Shown here piece after piece: positions 53,735 through 62,146 of a DNA stretch of 64,000 nt. Every line of letters begins with the position of its first letter. Position 1 is the first letter of the stretch. The DNA is from Streptomyces sp. AC512_CC834. GTDB lineage: Bacteria; Actinomycetota; Actinomycetes; Streptomycetales; Streptomycetaceae. The notes beneath the pieces were generated by a model. It did no database searches. It saw only the letters and a program-made list of their open reading frames with translations, and was not told the DNA's origin. The translations under genes were made by a program, and so were the position numbers. The DNA is taken from positions 176,764 to 240,763 of the forward strand of contig NZ_JAGMUO010000101.1 of the NCBI RefSeq assembly GCF_019049325.1, written 5' to 3'.

Positions 53735-54967
53735 ATGCCCTCCGCACTTCCCGACGGCGAACCCGTCCCCGCCGACGGCGCGCTGCCCGCGCCCGCGCTC
53801 GCCGGGGCCGCCGACCGTCCCCTCGGCTTCTACCTGCACGTGCCGTACTGCGCGACCCGCTGCGGCTACTGCGACTTCAACACCTACACCGCGACCGAGC
53901 TGCGCGGCACCGGCGGCGTCCTCGCCTCCCGCGACAACTACGCCGATACGCTCGTCGACGAGGTCCGCCTGGCCCGCAAGGTCCTCGGCGACGACCCCCG
54001 CGAGGTCCGCACGGTGTTCGTCGGCGGTGGTACGCCCACCCTGCTGGCCGCCGGGGACCTGGTACGGATGCTGCGCGCGGTCCGCGACGAGTTCGGCCTG
54101 GCGCCGGACGCGGAGATCACGACGGAGGCCAACCCCGAGTCGGTCGACCCGTCGTACCTCGCCACCCTCCGCGCGGGCGGCTTCAACCGGATCTCCTTCG
54201 GCATGCAGAGCGCGCGCCAGCACGTCCTGAAGGTCCTGGACCGCACCCACACCCCGGGCCGCCCGGAGGCCTGCGTCGCCGAGGCCCGCGCGGCCGGCTT
54301 CGACCACGTCAACCTGGATCTGATCTACGGCACCCCCGGCGAGTCCGACGACGACTGGCGGGCCTCACTGGACGCCGCGCTCGGCGCCGGACCCGACCAC
54401 GTCTCGGCGTACGCCCTGATCGTCGAGGAGGGCACCCAGCTCGCCCGGCGCATCCGGCGCGGCGAGGTCCCCATGACCGACGACGACGTGCACGCCGACC
54501 GGTACCTGATCGCCGAGGACACCCTGTCCGCGGCGGGCTTCGACTGGTACGAGGTGTCGAACTGGGCCACCTCCGACGCCGGACGCTGCCTGCACAACGA
54601 GCTGTACTGGCGGGGCGCCGACTGGTGGGGCGCGGGACCGGGCGCGCACTCCCACGTGGGCGGCGTGCGCTGGTGGAACGTGAAGCACCCGGGCGCGTAC
54701 GCGGGGGCGCTGGCGGCGGGCAGGTCCCCGGGCGCCGGGCGCGAGATCCTCACGGACGAGGACCGGCGCGTGGAGCGCATCCTGCTGGAGCTGCGGCTGC
54801 GGGAGGGCGTCCCGCTGTCGCTCCTGCGGGAGGCGGGGCTCGCGGCGTCGCGCCGGGCGCTGGGCGAGGGGCTCCTTCAGGAGGGGCCGTACGAGGACGG
54901 GCGGGCGGTGCTGACGCTGCGCGGGCGGCTGCTGGCGGACGCGGTGGTGCGGGACCTGGTGGACTGA
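53735..54967 (+). CDS. hemW: HemW-like radical SAM protein (haem chaperone)
   Basis: 410 residues of the HemN-like family. The cluster motif is GFYLHVPYCATRCGYCDFNT (about residues 30-49, CxxxCxxC), followed by VRTVFVGGGTPTLL, EITTEANPESV, FNRISFGMQSAR and NLDLIYGTPGES. The extra third-Cys spacing CGYC-D-F is the HemW type; these bind haem rather than decarboxylate coproporphyrinogen. GACAAT lies 7 nt before the ATG at 53735 (leaderless layout). It stands before hrcA-dnaJ, a common actinobacterial neighbourhood. Confidence 0.9.
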   Translation: MPSALPDGEPVPADGALPAPALAGAADRPLGFYLHVPYCATRCGYCDFNTYTATELRGTGGVLASRDNYADTLVDEVRLARKVLGDDPREVRTVFVGGGTPTLLAAGDLVRMLRAVRDEFGLAPDAEITTEANPESVDPSYLATLRAGGFNRISFGMQSARQHVLKVLDRTHTPGRPEACVAEARAAGFDHVNLDLIYGTPGESDDDWRASLDAALGAGPDHVSAYALIVEEGTQLARRIRRGEVPMTDDDVHADRYLIAEDTLSAAGFDWYEVSNWATSDAGRCLHNELYWRGADWWGAGPGAHSHVGGVRWWNVKHPGAYAGALAAGRSPGAGREILTDEDRRVERILLELRLREGVPLSLLREAGLAASRRALGEGLLQEGPYEDGRAVLTLRGRLLADAVVRDLVD

Positions 54968-54983
54968 TCACTCGGGGGAGTGA
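54968..54983 (+). terminator. Small hairpin after hemW
   Basis: TCACTC-GGGG-GAGTGA immediately follows the stop codon; a six-base stem, weak, no T run. Confidence 0.45.
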
Positions 54984-55067
54984 ATCGGCGCGGAACGAGG
55001 GATCGGAACGTAGTCTGATTCGTAGGCTGCCGCCAAAAGGACGCGGCGGATGTGGAGGGCCACGGAG

Positions 55068-55646
55068 ATGACGGCTGTGGACGAACGTGGAGTCGCGGAG
55101 TTCTTCGCGGGGTTCGAGCCACCCGAGGGGCTTAAGGTCGAGCTGCTTCGGGGGGAAATCGTGATGATGGCCAGCCCTGATCTGGTGCACAACCGGATCG
55201 TCACTTCTCTGATGGACCAGATTTCGAACAGGCGCTGGGAGCGGCTCCAGACTCAGGATGTCGATGTCGTCGACGAGGCCAGTGAGCCTGTGCCCGATCT
55301 GGTGGTGTTGGAGGTTGGTGTCGGTCCGGACTCTGGGCGTCTCCTGCCGTCCCAGATGATCACGCTGGTCGTGGAAGTGGTCTCGAAGACCAGTGTCATC
55401 CGGGACTACACCGTCAAGCGCTCGATCTACGCAGCGGGCAAAATCCCGGCCTACCTCGTGGTCGATCCGATCATGGCGCACTGCGTGCTGTTCACGTTGC
55501 CCGCCGGAGACGGAGACGACGCGGACTACCAGGCGCAGCTAACGGCGAAGTTCGGCGATCCGCTGCCGCTGGAGATGCTCGGGCTCGAACTCGACACCAG
55601 CGACTTCGGCACCTTCACCGGCGTCAGGCCCCACCGCTACCCGTGA
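55068..55646 (+). CDS. Uma2 family protein (PD-(D/E)XK nuclease fold)
   Basis: 192 residues. The Uma2 (DUF820) pattern is seen: GLKVELLRGEIVMMASPDLVHN, EPVPDLVVLEVG (the DLV active-site Asp), MITLVVEVVSKTSVIRDYTVKR (Glu-x-Val with following Lys: the ExK) and YAAGKIPAYLVVDP. Uma2 proteins are predicted nucleases, abundant and patchy in Streptomyces, with no known function. The ATG at 55068 has GGAGGG upstream. Codon use is less GC3-biased than its neighbours, hinting at more recent arrival. Its last 23 bases overlap the end of the convergent DUF3097 gene. Confidence 0.87.
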   Translation: MTAVDERGVAEFFAGFEPPEGLKVELLRGEIVMMASPDLVHNRIVTSLMDQISNRRWERLQTQDVDVVDEASEPVPDLVVLEVGVGPDSGRLLPSQMITLVVEVVSKTSVIRDYTVKRSIYAAGKIPAYLVVDPIMAHCVLFTLPAGDGDDADYQAQLTAKFGDPLPLEMLGLELDTSDFGTFTGVRPHRYP

Positions 55647-56448
55647 CGAAGTCGATCAGCTCCTCCACCCGCCCCAGCAGCTCCGGCTCCAGGTCCTTGT
55701 AAGACCCCACCCGCGCCAGAATCGCCTGCCACACCGCCCCCGTGTTCTCGGACGGCCACCCCACCGCCCGGCACACCCCGGTCTTCCAGTCCTGGCCGCG
55801 CGGCACCCGGGGCCAGGCGTCGATCCCGACCGCCGACGGCTTCACGGCCTCCCAGATGTCGATGTAGGGGTGGCCCACGACCAGCGCGTGCTCGCTCGTC
55901 ACCGCCTCCGCGATGCGCCACTCCTTCGAACCCGGCACCAGGTGGTCCACCAGGACGCCCAGCCGTGCGTCCGGGCCCGGGGCGAAGTCGGCGACGATCG
56001 ACGGCAGGTCGTCCACACCGCCCAGGTACTCCACGACGACGCCCTCGATGCGCAGGTCGTCGCCCCACACCTTCTCGACCAGCTCGGCGTCGTGCCGCCC
56101 TTCGACGTAGATGCGCCCGGCGCGCGCCACCCGTGCGCGTGCGCCGGGTACGGCGACCGAACCGGACGCCGTACGGGAGGGGGCGGACCGCGCCGGACCG
56201 GAGGAGGACGGCCGTACCAGCGTCACCACGCGCCCCTCCAGCAGGAAGCCGCGCGGCTCCATCGGGAACACCCGGTGCTTGCCGAAGCGGTCCTCCAGGG
56301 TCACCGTGCCCGCCTCGCAGCCGATCACCGCGCCGCAGAAGCCGGTGCCGGGCTCCTCGACCACCAGGCCCGGGTCGGCCGGGACCTCGGGTACCGACTG
56401 CTGCGACTTCTTCCACGGAGGGGTCAGGTCGGCGGAGTACTGGCGCAT
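55624..56448 (-). CDS. DUF3097 family protein
   Basis: 274 residues of an actinobacteria-specific family. Blocks seen: GTGFCGAVIGCEAGTVTLED, VFPMEPRGFLLEG, RIYVEGRHDAELVEKVWGDD, VVEYLGGVDDL, LGVLVDHLVPGSKEWRIAEA and VGHPYIDIWEAVKP. The EGRHDAEL...DHL region resembles a Toprim-like fold with acidic residues, so nucleic acid or nucleotide chemistry is possible, but no function is established. ATG at 56448 gives MRQYSADLTPPWKK. It is convergent with and overlaps the Uma2 gene. Confidence 0.85.
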   Translation of the reverse strand: MRQYSADLTPPWKKSQQSVPEVPADPGLVVEEPGTGFCGAVIGCEAGTVTLEDRFGKHRVFPMEPRGFLLEGRVVTLVRPSSSGPARSAPSRTASGSVAVPGARARVARAGRIYVEGRHDAELVEKVWGDDLRIEGVVVEYLGGVDDLPSIVADFAPGPDARLGVLVDHLVPGSKEWRIAEAVTSEHALVVGHPYIDIWEAVKPSAVGIDAWPRVPRGQDWKTGVCRAVGWPSENTGAVWQAILARVGSYKDLEPELLGRVEELIDFVTGSGGA

Positions 56449-56482
56449 TCTGACGACGATACGAGGAACACGCGCCCGGTGA

Positions 56483-57307
56483 TCAGCGCGACACGCCGAA
56501 CCGGGCGGCCAGCGCGTCCCGTTGGGCCCGGACGAACGCCGCGTCCACCACCGCTCCGTGACCGGGCACGTACAGCGCGTCGTCCCCGCCCAGTTCGAGC
56601 AGCCGGTCCAGGGCGGCGGGCCAGCGCGACGGTACGGCGTCGGGTCCCGCCTGCGGCTCACCGGACTCCTCGACCAGGTCGCCGCAGAACACGACACTCG
56701 GGGAGCCCGGCACCCGACCCGGGGAGCCCGGCACCCGACCCGGGGAGCCCGGCACCCGATCCGGGCAGCCCGGCACCCGATCCGGGCAGCCCGGCCCCCG
56801 CACCAGCACCGCGAGGTCGTGCCCGGTGTGCCCGGGGCCCACGTCGGCGAGCCGGACCCGCAGGCCGCCGCCCAGGTCGAGCGCGCACTCGCCGCGCACC
56901 TCGTGGCGGACGCGGACGAGCGCGTCGGCCGCCTCCTCCGCCGCCCGCGCGTCCAGCCCCTCCGTCACCGCGTCCGAGCACAGCGCCTCCCGCCCGTGTC
57001 CGCCCGGCGCGAACAGCGCGCCCGTGCCCACCGCGCCGTACACGCGGGCGCCCGCGAACGCCGCCGCCCCGAAGACGTGGTCGAAATGCGGGTGGGTCAG
57101 CGCGAGATGTGTCACACGGCGACCGGCGAGCTTCTGCGCCCCCGCGCGCAACCGGGCGCCCTCGCCGAGACTCGACCCCGCGTCGACCATCAGCGCCGCG
57201 TCCTCACCGACGACCAGCCCGGCCGTGCAGTCCCACCCCGGCAGCCGGCACCGCCCCACCCCGGCGGCCAACCGCTCCCATCCCAGGTCTTCCCAAGTCA
57301 CCGTCAC
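56483..57307 (-). CDS. MBL-fold metallo-hydrolase with internal 7-residue repeats
   Basis: 274 residues. Zinc-binding HxHxDH in LALTHPHFDHVFGAA (about residues 62-76), later His in DVGPGHTGHDLAVLV, Asp in VVFCGDLVEES and His in LYVPGHGAVVDAAF: a complete beta-lactamase-like site. Between the third and fourth ligands sits a run of five 7-residue repeats (RVPGSPG/RVPGCPD type), which no family member needs. The GTG at 57307 is the start; an upstream frame is open but lacks signals. It is divergent from hrcA and might share its promoter region. The substrate is unknown. Confidence 0.85.
   Translation of the reverse strand: MTVTWEDLGWERLAAGVGRCRLPGWDCTAGLVVGEDAALMVDAGSSLGEGARLRAGAQKLAGRRVTHLALTHPHFDHVFGAAAFAGARVYGAVGTGALFAPGGHGREALCSDAVTEGLDARAAEEAADALVRVRHEVRGECALDLGGGLRVRLADVGPGHTGHDLAVLVRGPGCPDRVPGCPDRVPGSPGRVPGSPGRVPGSPSVVFCGDLVEESGEPQAGPDAVPSRWPAALDRLLELGGDDALYVPGHGAVVDAAFVRAQRDALAARFGVSR
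56700..56804. repeat. Five 21-bp tandem repeats within the MBL gene
   Basis: Unit GGGGAGCCCGGCACCCGACC plus C, copies at 56700, 56721, 56742, 56763 and 56784. The first two are exact, the next two differ by one or two bases, and the last is degraded. Because 21 is a multiple of 3, the copy number can change without breaking the frame. Confidence 0.9.
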
Positions 57308-57381
57308 GACGACGACGCTAACGGCATCGCCACGCCCTTGCCGGGGGCGTACCCCACGGCCGTACACTGGGCCGGGGAAGT

Positions 57382-57408
57382 CTGGCACTCGCGAGCCGTG
57401 AGTGCCAA
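57382..57408 (+). promoter_or_regulatory. CIRCE element
   Basis: CTGGCACTC-N9-GAGTGCCAA, a close variant of the HrcA operator TTAGCACTC-N9-GAGTGCTAA. It lies 84 bases before the hrcA ATG, so HrcA should repress its own hrcA-dnaJ operon and release it on heat shock. Confidence 0.9.
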
Positions 57409-57491
57409 GGCGGCCAGGCAGTGGCGGACAGGTAAGTGGCAATAGCAGACGGCCGGTAAACGGGCGGACGACATGCTGGAGGTGCGCGCGA

Positions 57492-58508
57492 ATGCTCAGT
57501 GAACGCAGGCTCCAGGTGCTGCGCGCCATCGTCCAGGACTATGTCGGCACCGAGGAGCCCGTCGGCTCCAAGGCGCTCACCGAGCGGCACAGCCTCGGCG
57601 TCTCGCCGGCCACCGTGCGCAATGACATGGCGGCCCTGGAGGACGAGGGGTTCATCGCCCAGCCGCACACCAGCGCCGGGCGCATCCCGACCGACAAGGG
57701 CTACCGGCTCTTCGTCGACAAGCTGGCCGGCGTCAAGCCGATGACCGCGCCCGAGCGGCGTGCCATCCAGAACTTCCTGGAGGGCGCCGTCGACCTCGAC
57801 GACGTGGTGGCCCGCACGGTGCGGCTGCTCGCGCAGCTCACCCGGCAGGTCGCCGTCGTGCAGTATCCGTCGCTGACCCGCTCGACGGTGCGGCACGTGG
57901 AGCTGCTCTCGCTGGCGCCCGCGCGCCTCATGCTCGTGCTGATCACGGACACCGGCCGGGTCGAGCAGCGGATGGTCGACTGCCCGGCGCCGTTCGGCGA
58001 GGCGTCCGTCGCCGACCTGCGGGCGCGGCTCAACAGCCGGGTCGCGGGACGCCGTTTCTCGGATGTGCCGTCTTTGGTGGAAGATCTGGCGGAGCCCTTC
58101 GAGGCCGAGGATCGCGGTACGGTCTCCACCGTGCTCTCCACTCTCCTGGAGACACTGGTCGAGGAGAACGAGGAGCGGTTGATGATCGGCGGCACCGCCA
58201 ATCTGACCCGCTTCGGGCACGACTTCCCCTTGGTGATCCGACCCGTCCTCGAGGCGCTGGAGGAGCAGGTCGTGCTCCTCAAGCTGCTCGGCGAGGCGAA
58301 GGATCCGGGCGTGACCGTCCGAATCGGTCATGAGAACGCCCACGAGGGACTCAACTCAACGTCCGTCGTGTCGGTCGGCTACGGTTCGGGCGGCGAGGCG
58401 GTTGCCAAGCTCGGCGTGGTCGGACCGACCCGCATGGATTACCCGGGAACGATGGGAGCGGTACGCGCAGTGGCACGGTACGTCGGACAGATCCTGGCGG
58501 AGTCGTAG
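57492..58508 (+). CDS. hrcA: Heat-inducible transcription repressor HrcA
   Basis: 338 residues. N-terminal winged helix (ERRLQVLRAIVQDYVGTEEP, VSPATVRNDMAALEDEGFI, QPHTSAGRIPTDKGYRLFVD) and a C-terminal GAF-like domain (LTRFGHDFPLVIRPVLEALE, VVSVGYGSGGEAVAKLGVVG). HrcA binds CIRCE and needs GroEL for activity. GGAGGTG precedes the ATG at 57492. A CIRCE site is upstream. The next gene, dnaJ, begins at the very next base after the stop. Confidence 0.96.
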   Translation: MLSERRLQVLRAIVQDYVGTEEPVGSKALTERHSLGVSPATVRNDMAALEDEGFIAQPHTSAGRIPTDKGYRLFVDKLAGVKPMTAPERRAIQNFLEGAVDLDDVVARTVRLLAQLTRQVAVVQYPSLTRSTVRHVELLSLAPARLMLVLITDTGRVEQRMVDCPAPFGEASVADLRARLNSRVAGRRFSDVPSLVEDLAEPFEAEDRGTVSTVLSTLLETLVEENEERLMIGGTANLTRFGHDFPLVIRPVLEALEEQVVLLKLLGEAKDPGVTVRIGHENAHEGLNSTSVVSVGYGSGGEAVAKLGVVGPTRMDYPGTMGAVRAVARYVGQILAES

Positions 58509-59645
58509 GTGGCCACGGACTATTACGCCGTACTCGGCGTACGCCGCGACGCATCCCAGGACGAGATCAAGAAGGCGTTCCGGAGGCTCGCCCGCGAGCT
58601 GCACCCGGACGTCAACCCCGATCCGAAGACCCAGGAGCGGTTCAAGGAGATCAACGCCGCCTACGAGGTGCTGTCGGACCCGCAGAAGAAGCAGGTCTAC
58701 GACCTCGGGGGCGACCCCCTCTCGCAGGCCGGCGGAGGCGGTGCGGGCGGCTTCGGCGCGGGTGGCTTCGGGAACTTCTCGGACATCATGGACGCGTTCT
58801 TCGGTACGGCGTCGCAGCGCGGGCCGCGCTCGCGCACCCGCCGGGGCCAGGACGCGATGATCCGCATCGAGGTCGAGCTGGACGAGGCCGCGTTCGGTAC
58901 GACCAAGGACATCCAGGTCGACACCGCGGTCGTCTGCAACACCTGCAACGGTGAGGGCGCGGCGCCCGGCACGTCGGCCCAGACATGCGACATGTGCCGC
59001 GGCCGCGGTGAGGTCTCGCAGGTCACCCGGTCCTTCCTGGGCCAGGTCATGACCTCGCGTCCCTGCCCCCAGTGCCAGGGTTTCGGCACCGTGGTCCCGA
59101 CCCCGTGCCCCGAGTGCGCGGGCGACGGCAGGGTCCGCTCCCGGCGCACCCTGACCGTGAAGATCCCGGCCGGCGTCGACAACGGCACCCGGATCCAGCT
59201 CGCGGGCGAGGGCGAGGTCGGCCCCGGCGGCGGCCCCGCCGGCGACCTGTACGTCGAGATCCACGAGCTGCCCCACTCGACGTTCCAGCGCCGCGGCGAC
59301 GACCTGCACTGCACGGTCACCATCCCGATGACGGCGGCGGCCCTCGGCACGAAGGTGCCGCTGGAGACCCTCGACGGCATGGAGGAGGTCGACATCCGTC
59401 CGGGCACCCAGTCCGGCCAGTCGATCCCGAAGCACGGCCGGGGCATCACCCACCTGCGCGGCGGCGGCCGGGGCGACCTCATCGTCCACGTCGAGGTCAT
59501 GACCCCGAGCAAGCTCGACCCCGAACAGGAACGCCTCCTGCGCGAACTGGCCGTACTCCGCGGCGAGGAACGCCCGACGGGACAGTTCCAGCCGGGGCAG
59601 CAAGGGTTGTTCTCCCGCCTGAAGGACGCGTTCAACGGGCGCTGA
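58509..59645 (+). CDS. dnaJ: Chaperone DnaJ
   Basis: 378 residues. J domain with the HPD motif in RRLARELHPDVNPDPKTQ (about residues 24-41), Gly-rich linker (about 76-90), zinc-finger domain with four CxxCxGxG repeats (CNTCNGEG, CDMCRGRG, CPQCQGFG, CPECAGDG) and the C-terminal substrate-binding region. It stimulates DnaK. The gene starts with GTG directly after the hrcA stop, so both are controlled by CIRCE/HrcA. This is the hrcA-linked second dnaJ of Streptomyces, the other lying with dnaK-grpE. Confidence 0.96.
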   Translation: MATDYYAVLGVRRDASQDEIKKAFRRLARELHPDVNPDPKTQERFKEINAAYEVLSDPQKKQVYDLGGDPLSQAGGGGAGGFGAGGFGNFSDIMDAFFGTASQRGPRSRTRRGQDAMIRIEVELDEAAFGTTKDIQVDTAVVCNTCNGEGAAPGTSAQTCDMCRGRGEVSQVTRSFLGQVMTSRPCPQCQGFGTVVPTPCPECAGDGRVRSRRTLTVKIPAGVDNGTRIQLAGEGEVGPGGGPAGDLYVEIHELPHSTFQRRGDDLHCTVTIPMTAAALGTKVPLETLDGMEEVDIRPGTQSGQSIPKHGRGITHLRGGGRGDLIVHVEVMTPSKLDPEQERLLRELAVLRGEERPTGQFQPGQQGLFSRLKDAFNGR

Positions 59646-59766
59646 GCCCGGTGTCCGGGCGGCTGACGTGGGTCGCCGTCGGGGGCTTCGCGATGCGGAT
59701 GCTCCTGGCGTATGCCAACGGAAGCCCGGATTCGGACTTGTGCGGAGGACGTGACAACATGCCGTC

Positions 59767-60852
59767 ATGTCCTCCGCACTGACCGATCTCTTCCCCTACC
59801 CGATCGTGCAGGCGCCCATGGCGGGCGGCGTCTCCGTGCCACGCCTCGTGGCCGCGGTGTCCGAGGCGGGCGGGCTGGGATTCCTGGCCGCCGGGTACAA
59901 GACCGCGGACGGGATGTACCAGGAGATCAAGCAACTGCGGGGACTGACGAACCGCCCTTTCGGAGTCAACCTCTTCCTCCCGCAGCCGGAGACGGCCGAC
60001 CCCGCCGCGGTCGGCGTCTACGCCCACCAACTGGCCGGTGAGGCCTCCTGGTACGAGACGGAACTCGGCGACCCCGAGAGCGGCCGGGACGACGGCTACG
60101 ACACCAAGCTCGCCGTGCTGCTGGACAACCCCGTGCCGGTGGTGTCCTTCCACTTCGGCGTCCCGAGCCGTGAAGTCGTCGACTCCCTGCACCGCGTGGG
60201 CACCTTCGCCGTGGTGACCGCGACCACCGCGGAGGAGGCCCGGGCCGTCGAGAGTTCCGGCGCCGACGCGGTGATCGCACAGGGCATCGAGGCCGGCGGC
60301 CACCAGGGCACCCACCGGGACAGCCCGGAGACCGGCGGCGCCGGCACCGGACTGCTGTCGCTGGTCGCCCAGGTCCGGGAGGCGGTGAGCCTGCCGATCG
60401 TCGCCGCCGGCGGCATCATGCGCGGCGGCCAGATCGCCTCGGTCCTCGCGGCCGGCGCGAGCGCGGCCCAGCTCGGCACCGCGTTCCTCGCCACCCCCGA
60501 GTCCGGCGCGCACGCCCTGCACAAGCAGTCGCTGACCAACCCCCTGTTCGTCCGCACCGAACTCACCCGCGCCTTCTCCGGCCGCCCCGCACGCGGCCTG
60601 CTCAACCGCTTCCTGCGCGAGCACGGCCCCTACGCCCCCGCCGCCTACCCCGAGGTGCACCACCTCACCGCGCCGCTGCGCAAGGCGGCCGCGAAGGCGG
60701 GCGACGCGCAGGGCATGGCACTGTGGGCCGGACAGGGCCACCGGATGGCCCGGGAGCTGCCCGCCGGACAGCTCGTCGAGGTGCTGGCGGCCGAACTCGC
60801 CTCCGCCGGGACAGCGTTGTCGGCCTACGCGGCGGGAGGCGGCGGCCGATGA
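59767..60852 (+). CDS. Nitronate monooxygenase family protein
   Basis: 361 residues, an FMN-dependent TIM-barrel enzyme: LFPYPIVQAPMAGGVSVPRL, EAGGLGFLAAGYKTADGM, FGVNLFLPQPE, VVSFHFGVPSREVVD, DAVIAQGIEAGGHQGTHRD (the family HGGxH-like segment), LPIVAAGGIMRGGQIASVL and AAQLGTAFLATPESGA. It oxidises nitroalkanes/nitronates in characterised relatives. GACAACATGC lies just ahead of the ATG at 59767, suggesting a leaderless start. Its stop overlaps rsmE by 4 bases. Confidence 0.92.
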   Translation: MSSALTDLFPYPIVQAPMAGGVSVPRLVAAVSEAGGLGFLAAGYKTADGMYQEIKQLRGLTNRPFGVNLFLPQPETADPAAVGVYAHQLAGEASWYETELGDPESGRDDGYDTKLAVLLDNPVPVVSFHFGVPSREVVDSLHRVGTFAVVTATTAEEARAVESSGADAVIAQGIEAGGHQGTHRDSPETGGAGTGLLSLVAQVREAVSLPIVAAGGIMRGGQIASVLAAGASAAQLGTAFLATPESGAHALHKQSLTNPLFVRTELTRAFSGRPARGLLNRFLREHGPYAPAAYPEVHHLTAPLRKAAAKAGDAQGMALWAGQGHRMARELPAGQLVEVLAAELASAGTALSAYAAGGGGR

Positions 60853-61634
60853 CGGCACCTGTGTTCGTGGTCGACTCCCTCCGCCCGGAGGACCTGTCCA
60901 CGGGGGAGCCCGGGGAGCCGGGGGAGACAGGGGCGCCGGGGGAGTACGTCCTCGACGGCCCCGAGGGACGGCACGCCGTCTCCGTGAAGCGGCTGCGGGC
61001 CGGCGAGAACGTCGTCCTCACCGACGGACGCGGCCGCTGGGCCGAGGGCGTGGTGAAGGCCGCCGAGGGCAAGGACCGCCTCGTCGTCACGGACCTGGAG
61101 ACGGTCCACGAGGAACCGCCGGAGCAGCCCCGCGTCACCGTCGTCCAGGCCCTTCCCAAGGGCGACCGGGGCGAGCTGGCCGTCGAGACGATGACCGAGG
61201 TCGGTGTCGACGCGATCGTGCCCTGGGCGGCGTCCCGGTGCGTCACCCAGTGGAGGGGCGAGCGCGGCCTGAAGGCGCTGGGCAAGTGGCGGGCGACGGC
61301 CCGGGAGGCCGGCAAGCAGTCCCGCCGGGTCCGCTTCCCCGACGTCGCGGACGCGGCAACGAGCAAGCAGGTTGCCTCACTTCTGGCCGACGCCGACTTC
61401 GCCGCCGTACTCCACGAGAGCGGCGACGCACCACTGGCCGCCACCGAACTCCCCGCCACCGGCGACATCGTGCTGGTCGTCGGCCCCGAAGGGGGCGTGT
61501 CCCCCGAGGAGTTGGCGCTCTTCGCCGAGGCCGGCGCCAAGCCCTACCAACTGGGCCGCAGCGTCCTGCGCACCTCCACCGCGGGCACCGCCGCGACCGC
61601 CGTACTCCTCGCCCGCACCGGCCGCTGGTCCTGA
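60849..61634 (+). CDS. rsmE: 16S rRNA (uracil-1498-N3)-methyltransferase RsmE
   Basis: 261 residues of the SPOUT superfamily. RsmE hallmarks: ILDGPEGRHAVSVKRLRAGE, ALPKGDRGELAVETMTEVGV, IVPWAASRCVTQWRGER, KQSRRVRFPDV, and the knot region IVLVVGPEGGVSPEELALF with LGRSVLRTSTAGTAATAVL. A short Gly/Glu/Pro insertion (GEPGEPGETGAPGE) lies near residue 19. The ATG overlaps the nitronate monooxygenase stop (ATGA). A CTGAY repeat begins at its last codons. Confidence 0.95.
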   Translation: MTAPVFVVDSLRPEDLSTGEPGEPGETGAPGEYVLDGPEGRHAVSVKRLRAGENVVLTDGRGRWAEGVVKAAEGKDRLVVTDLETVHEEPPEQPRVTVVQALPKGDRGELAVETMTEVGVDAIVPWAASRCVTQWRGERGLKALGKWRATAREAGKQSRRVRFPDVADAATSKQVASLLADADFAAVLHESGDAPLAATELPATGDIVLVVGPEGGVSPEELALFAEAGAKPYQLGRSVLRTSTAGTAATAVLLARTGRWS

Positions 61635-61665
61635 TCTGATCTGACCTGACCTGACCTGACCTGAC
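61631..61665. repeat. CTGAY pentanucleotide repeat at rsmE stop
   Basis: Seven tandem CTGAT/CTGAC units, the first containing the rsmE stop TGA. The third-base drift from T to C suggests an older expansion. It ends 8 bases before the convergent gene at 61674. Confidence 0.9.
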
Positions 61666-61673
61666 GTGCCCGG

Positions 61674-62075
61674 TCAGCCGTCGACGGCGGCGACCACGGC
61701 CGGGAACAGCTCCCAGCCGTCCAGTTCCACCGGCCCGCCGCCGATCCCGTCCCCGTCCCCGGCCCTGTCCCAGGGCAGCAGCCCCCGCCGCCCGGCCTCC
61801 TCGACCAGCGCCCGTACGACACCGGGTTCGCGCAGGTTGAGCAGGTTGCCGCGGTTGTCGCCCACGCATCCCTCGTACCAGTAACCGCCCTCCGTGGTCC
61901 ACCGGCCCGAGTCGGGCGCACAGGCGAGGAACACGAACCGCACCCGAACACCGTCCCGGTACAGCGTCAACGCGTCCCGCCAGACACCATCACGCCCGCG
62001 TTTCTGCCGGTGACTCCACAGACAGGTGGTCTGTTCGTCCATCACGAGCCTGCGCTGCCTGCGGTCGTTGCCCAT
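61674..62075 (-). CDS. Hypothetical protein
   Basis: 133 residues with no recognised family. It opens MGNDRRQRRLVMDEQTTCLW, then strands such as VRVRFVFLACAPDSGRW, YWYEGCVGDNRGNLLNLREP and a helix VVRALVEEAGRRGLLPW. TACCGT lies 6 nt before the ATG at 62075, so the transcript is probably leaderless. It is convergent with rsmE. Confidence 0.7.
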   Translation of the reverse strand: MGNDRRQRRLVMDEQTTCLWSHRQKRGRDGVWRDALTLYRDGVRVRFVFLACAPDSGRWTTEGGYWYEGCVGDNRGNLLNLREPGVVRALVEEAGRRGLLPWDRAGDGDGIGGGPVELDGWELFPAVVAAVDG

Positions 62076-62146
62076 CCGTCCACGGTAGTGAGGAGTGGCC
62101 GTATGCGCCCTACCGCCGGTCCCGCACCGGTGGCACGCTGCCCTCC

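Noticed and set aside
47090..53747. Long minus-strand frames opposite lepA, the acyl-CoA ligase and the PP2C gene
   Set aside because: Shadows of well-recognised plus-strand genes with intact catalytic motifs.
56700..56804. Possible CRISPR-like repeats
   Set aside because: Tandem coding repeats without spacers, in frame with a hydrolase.
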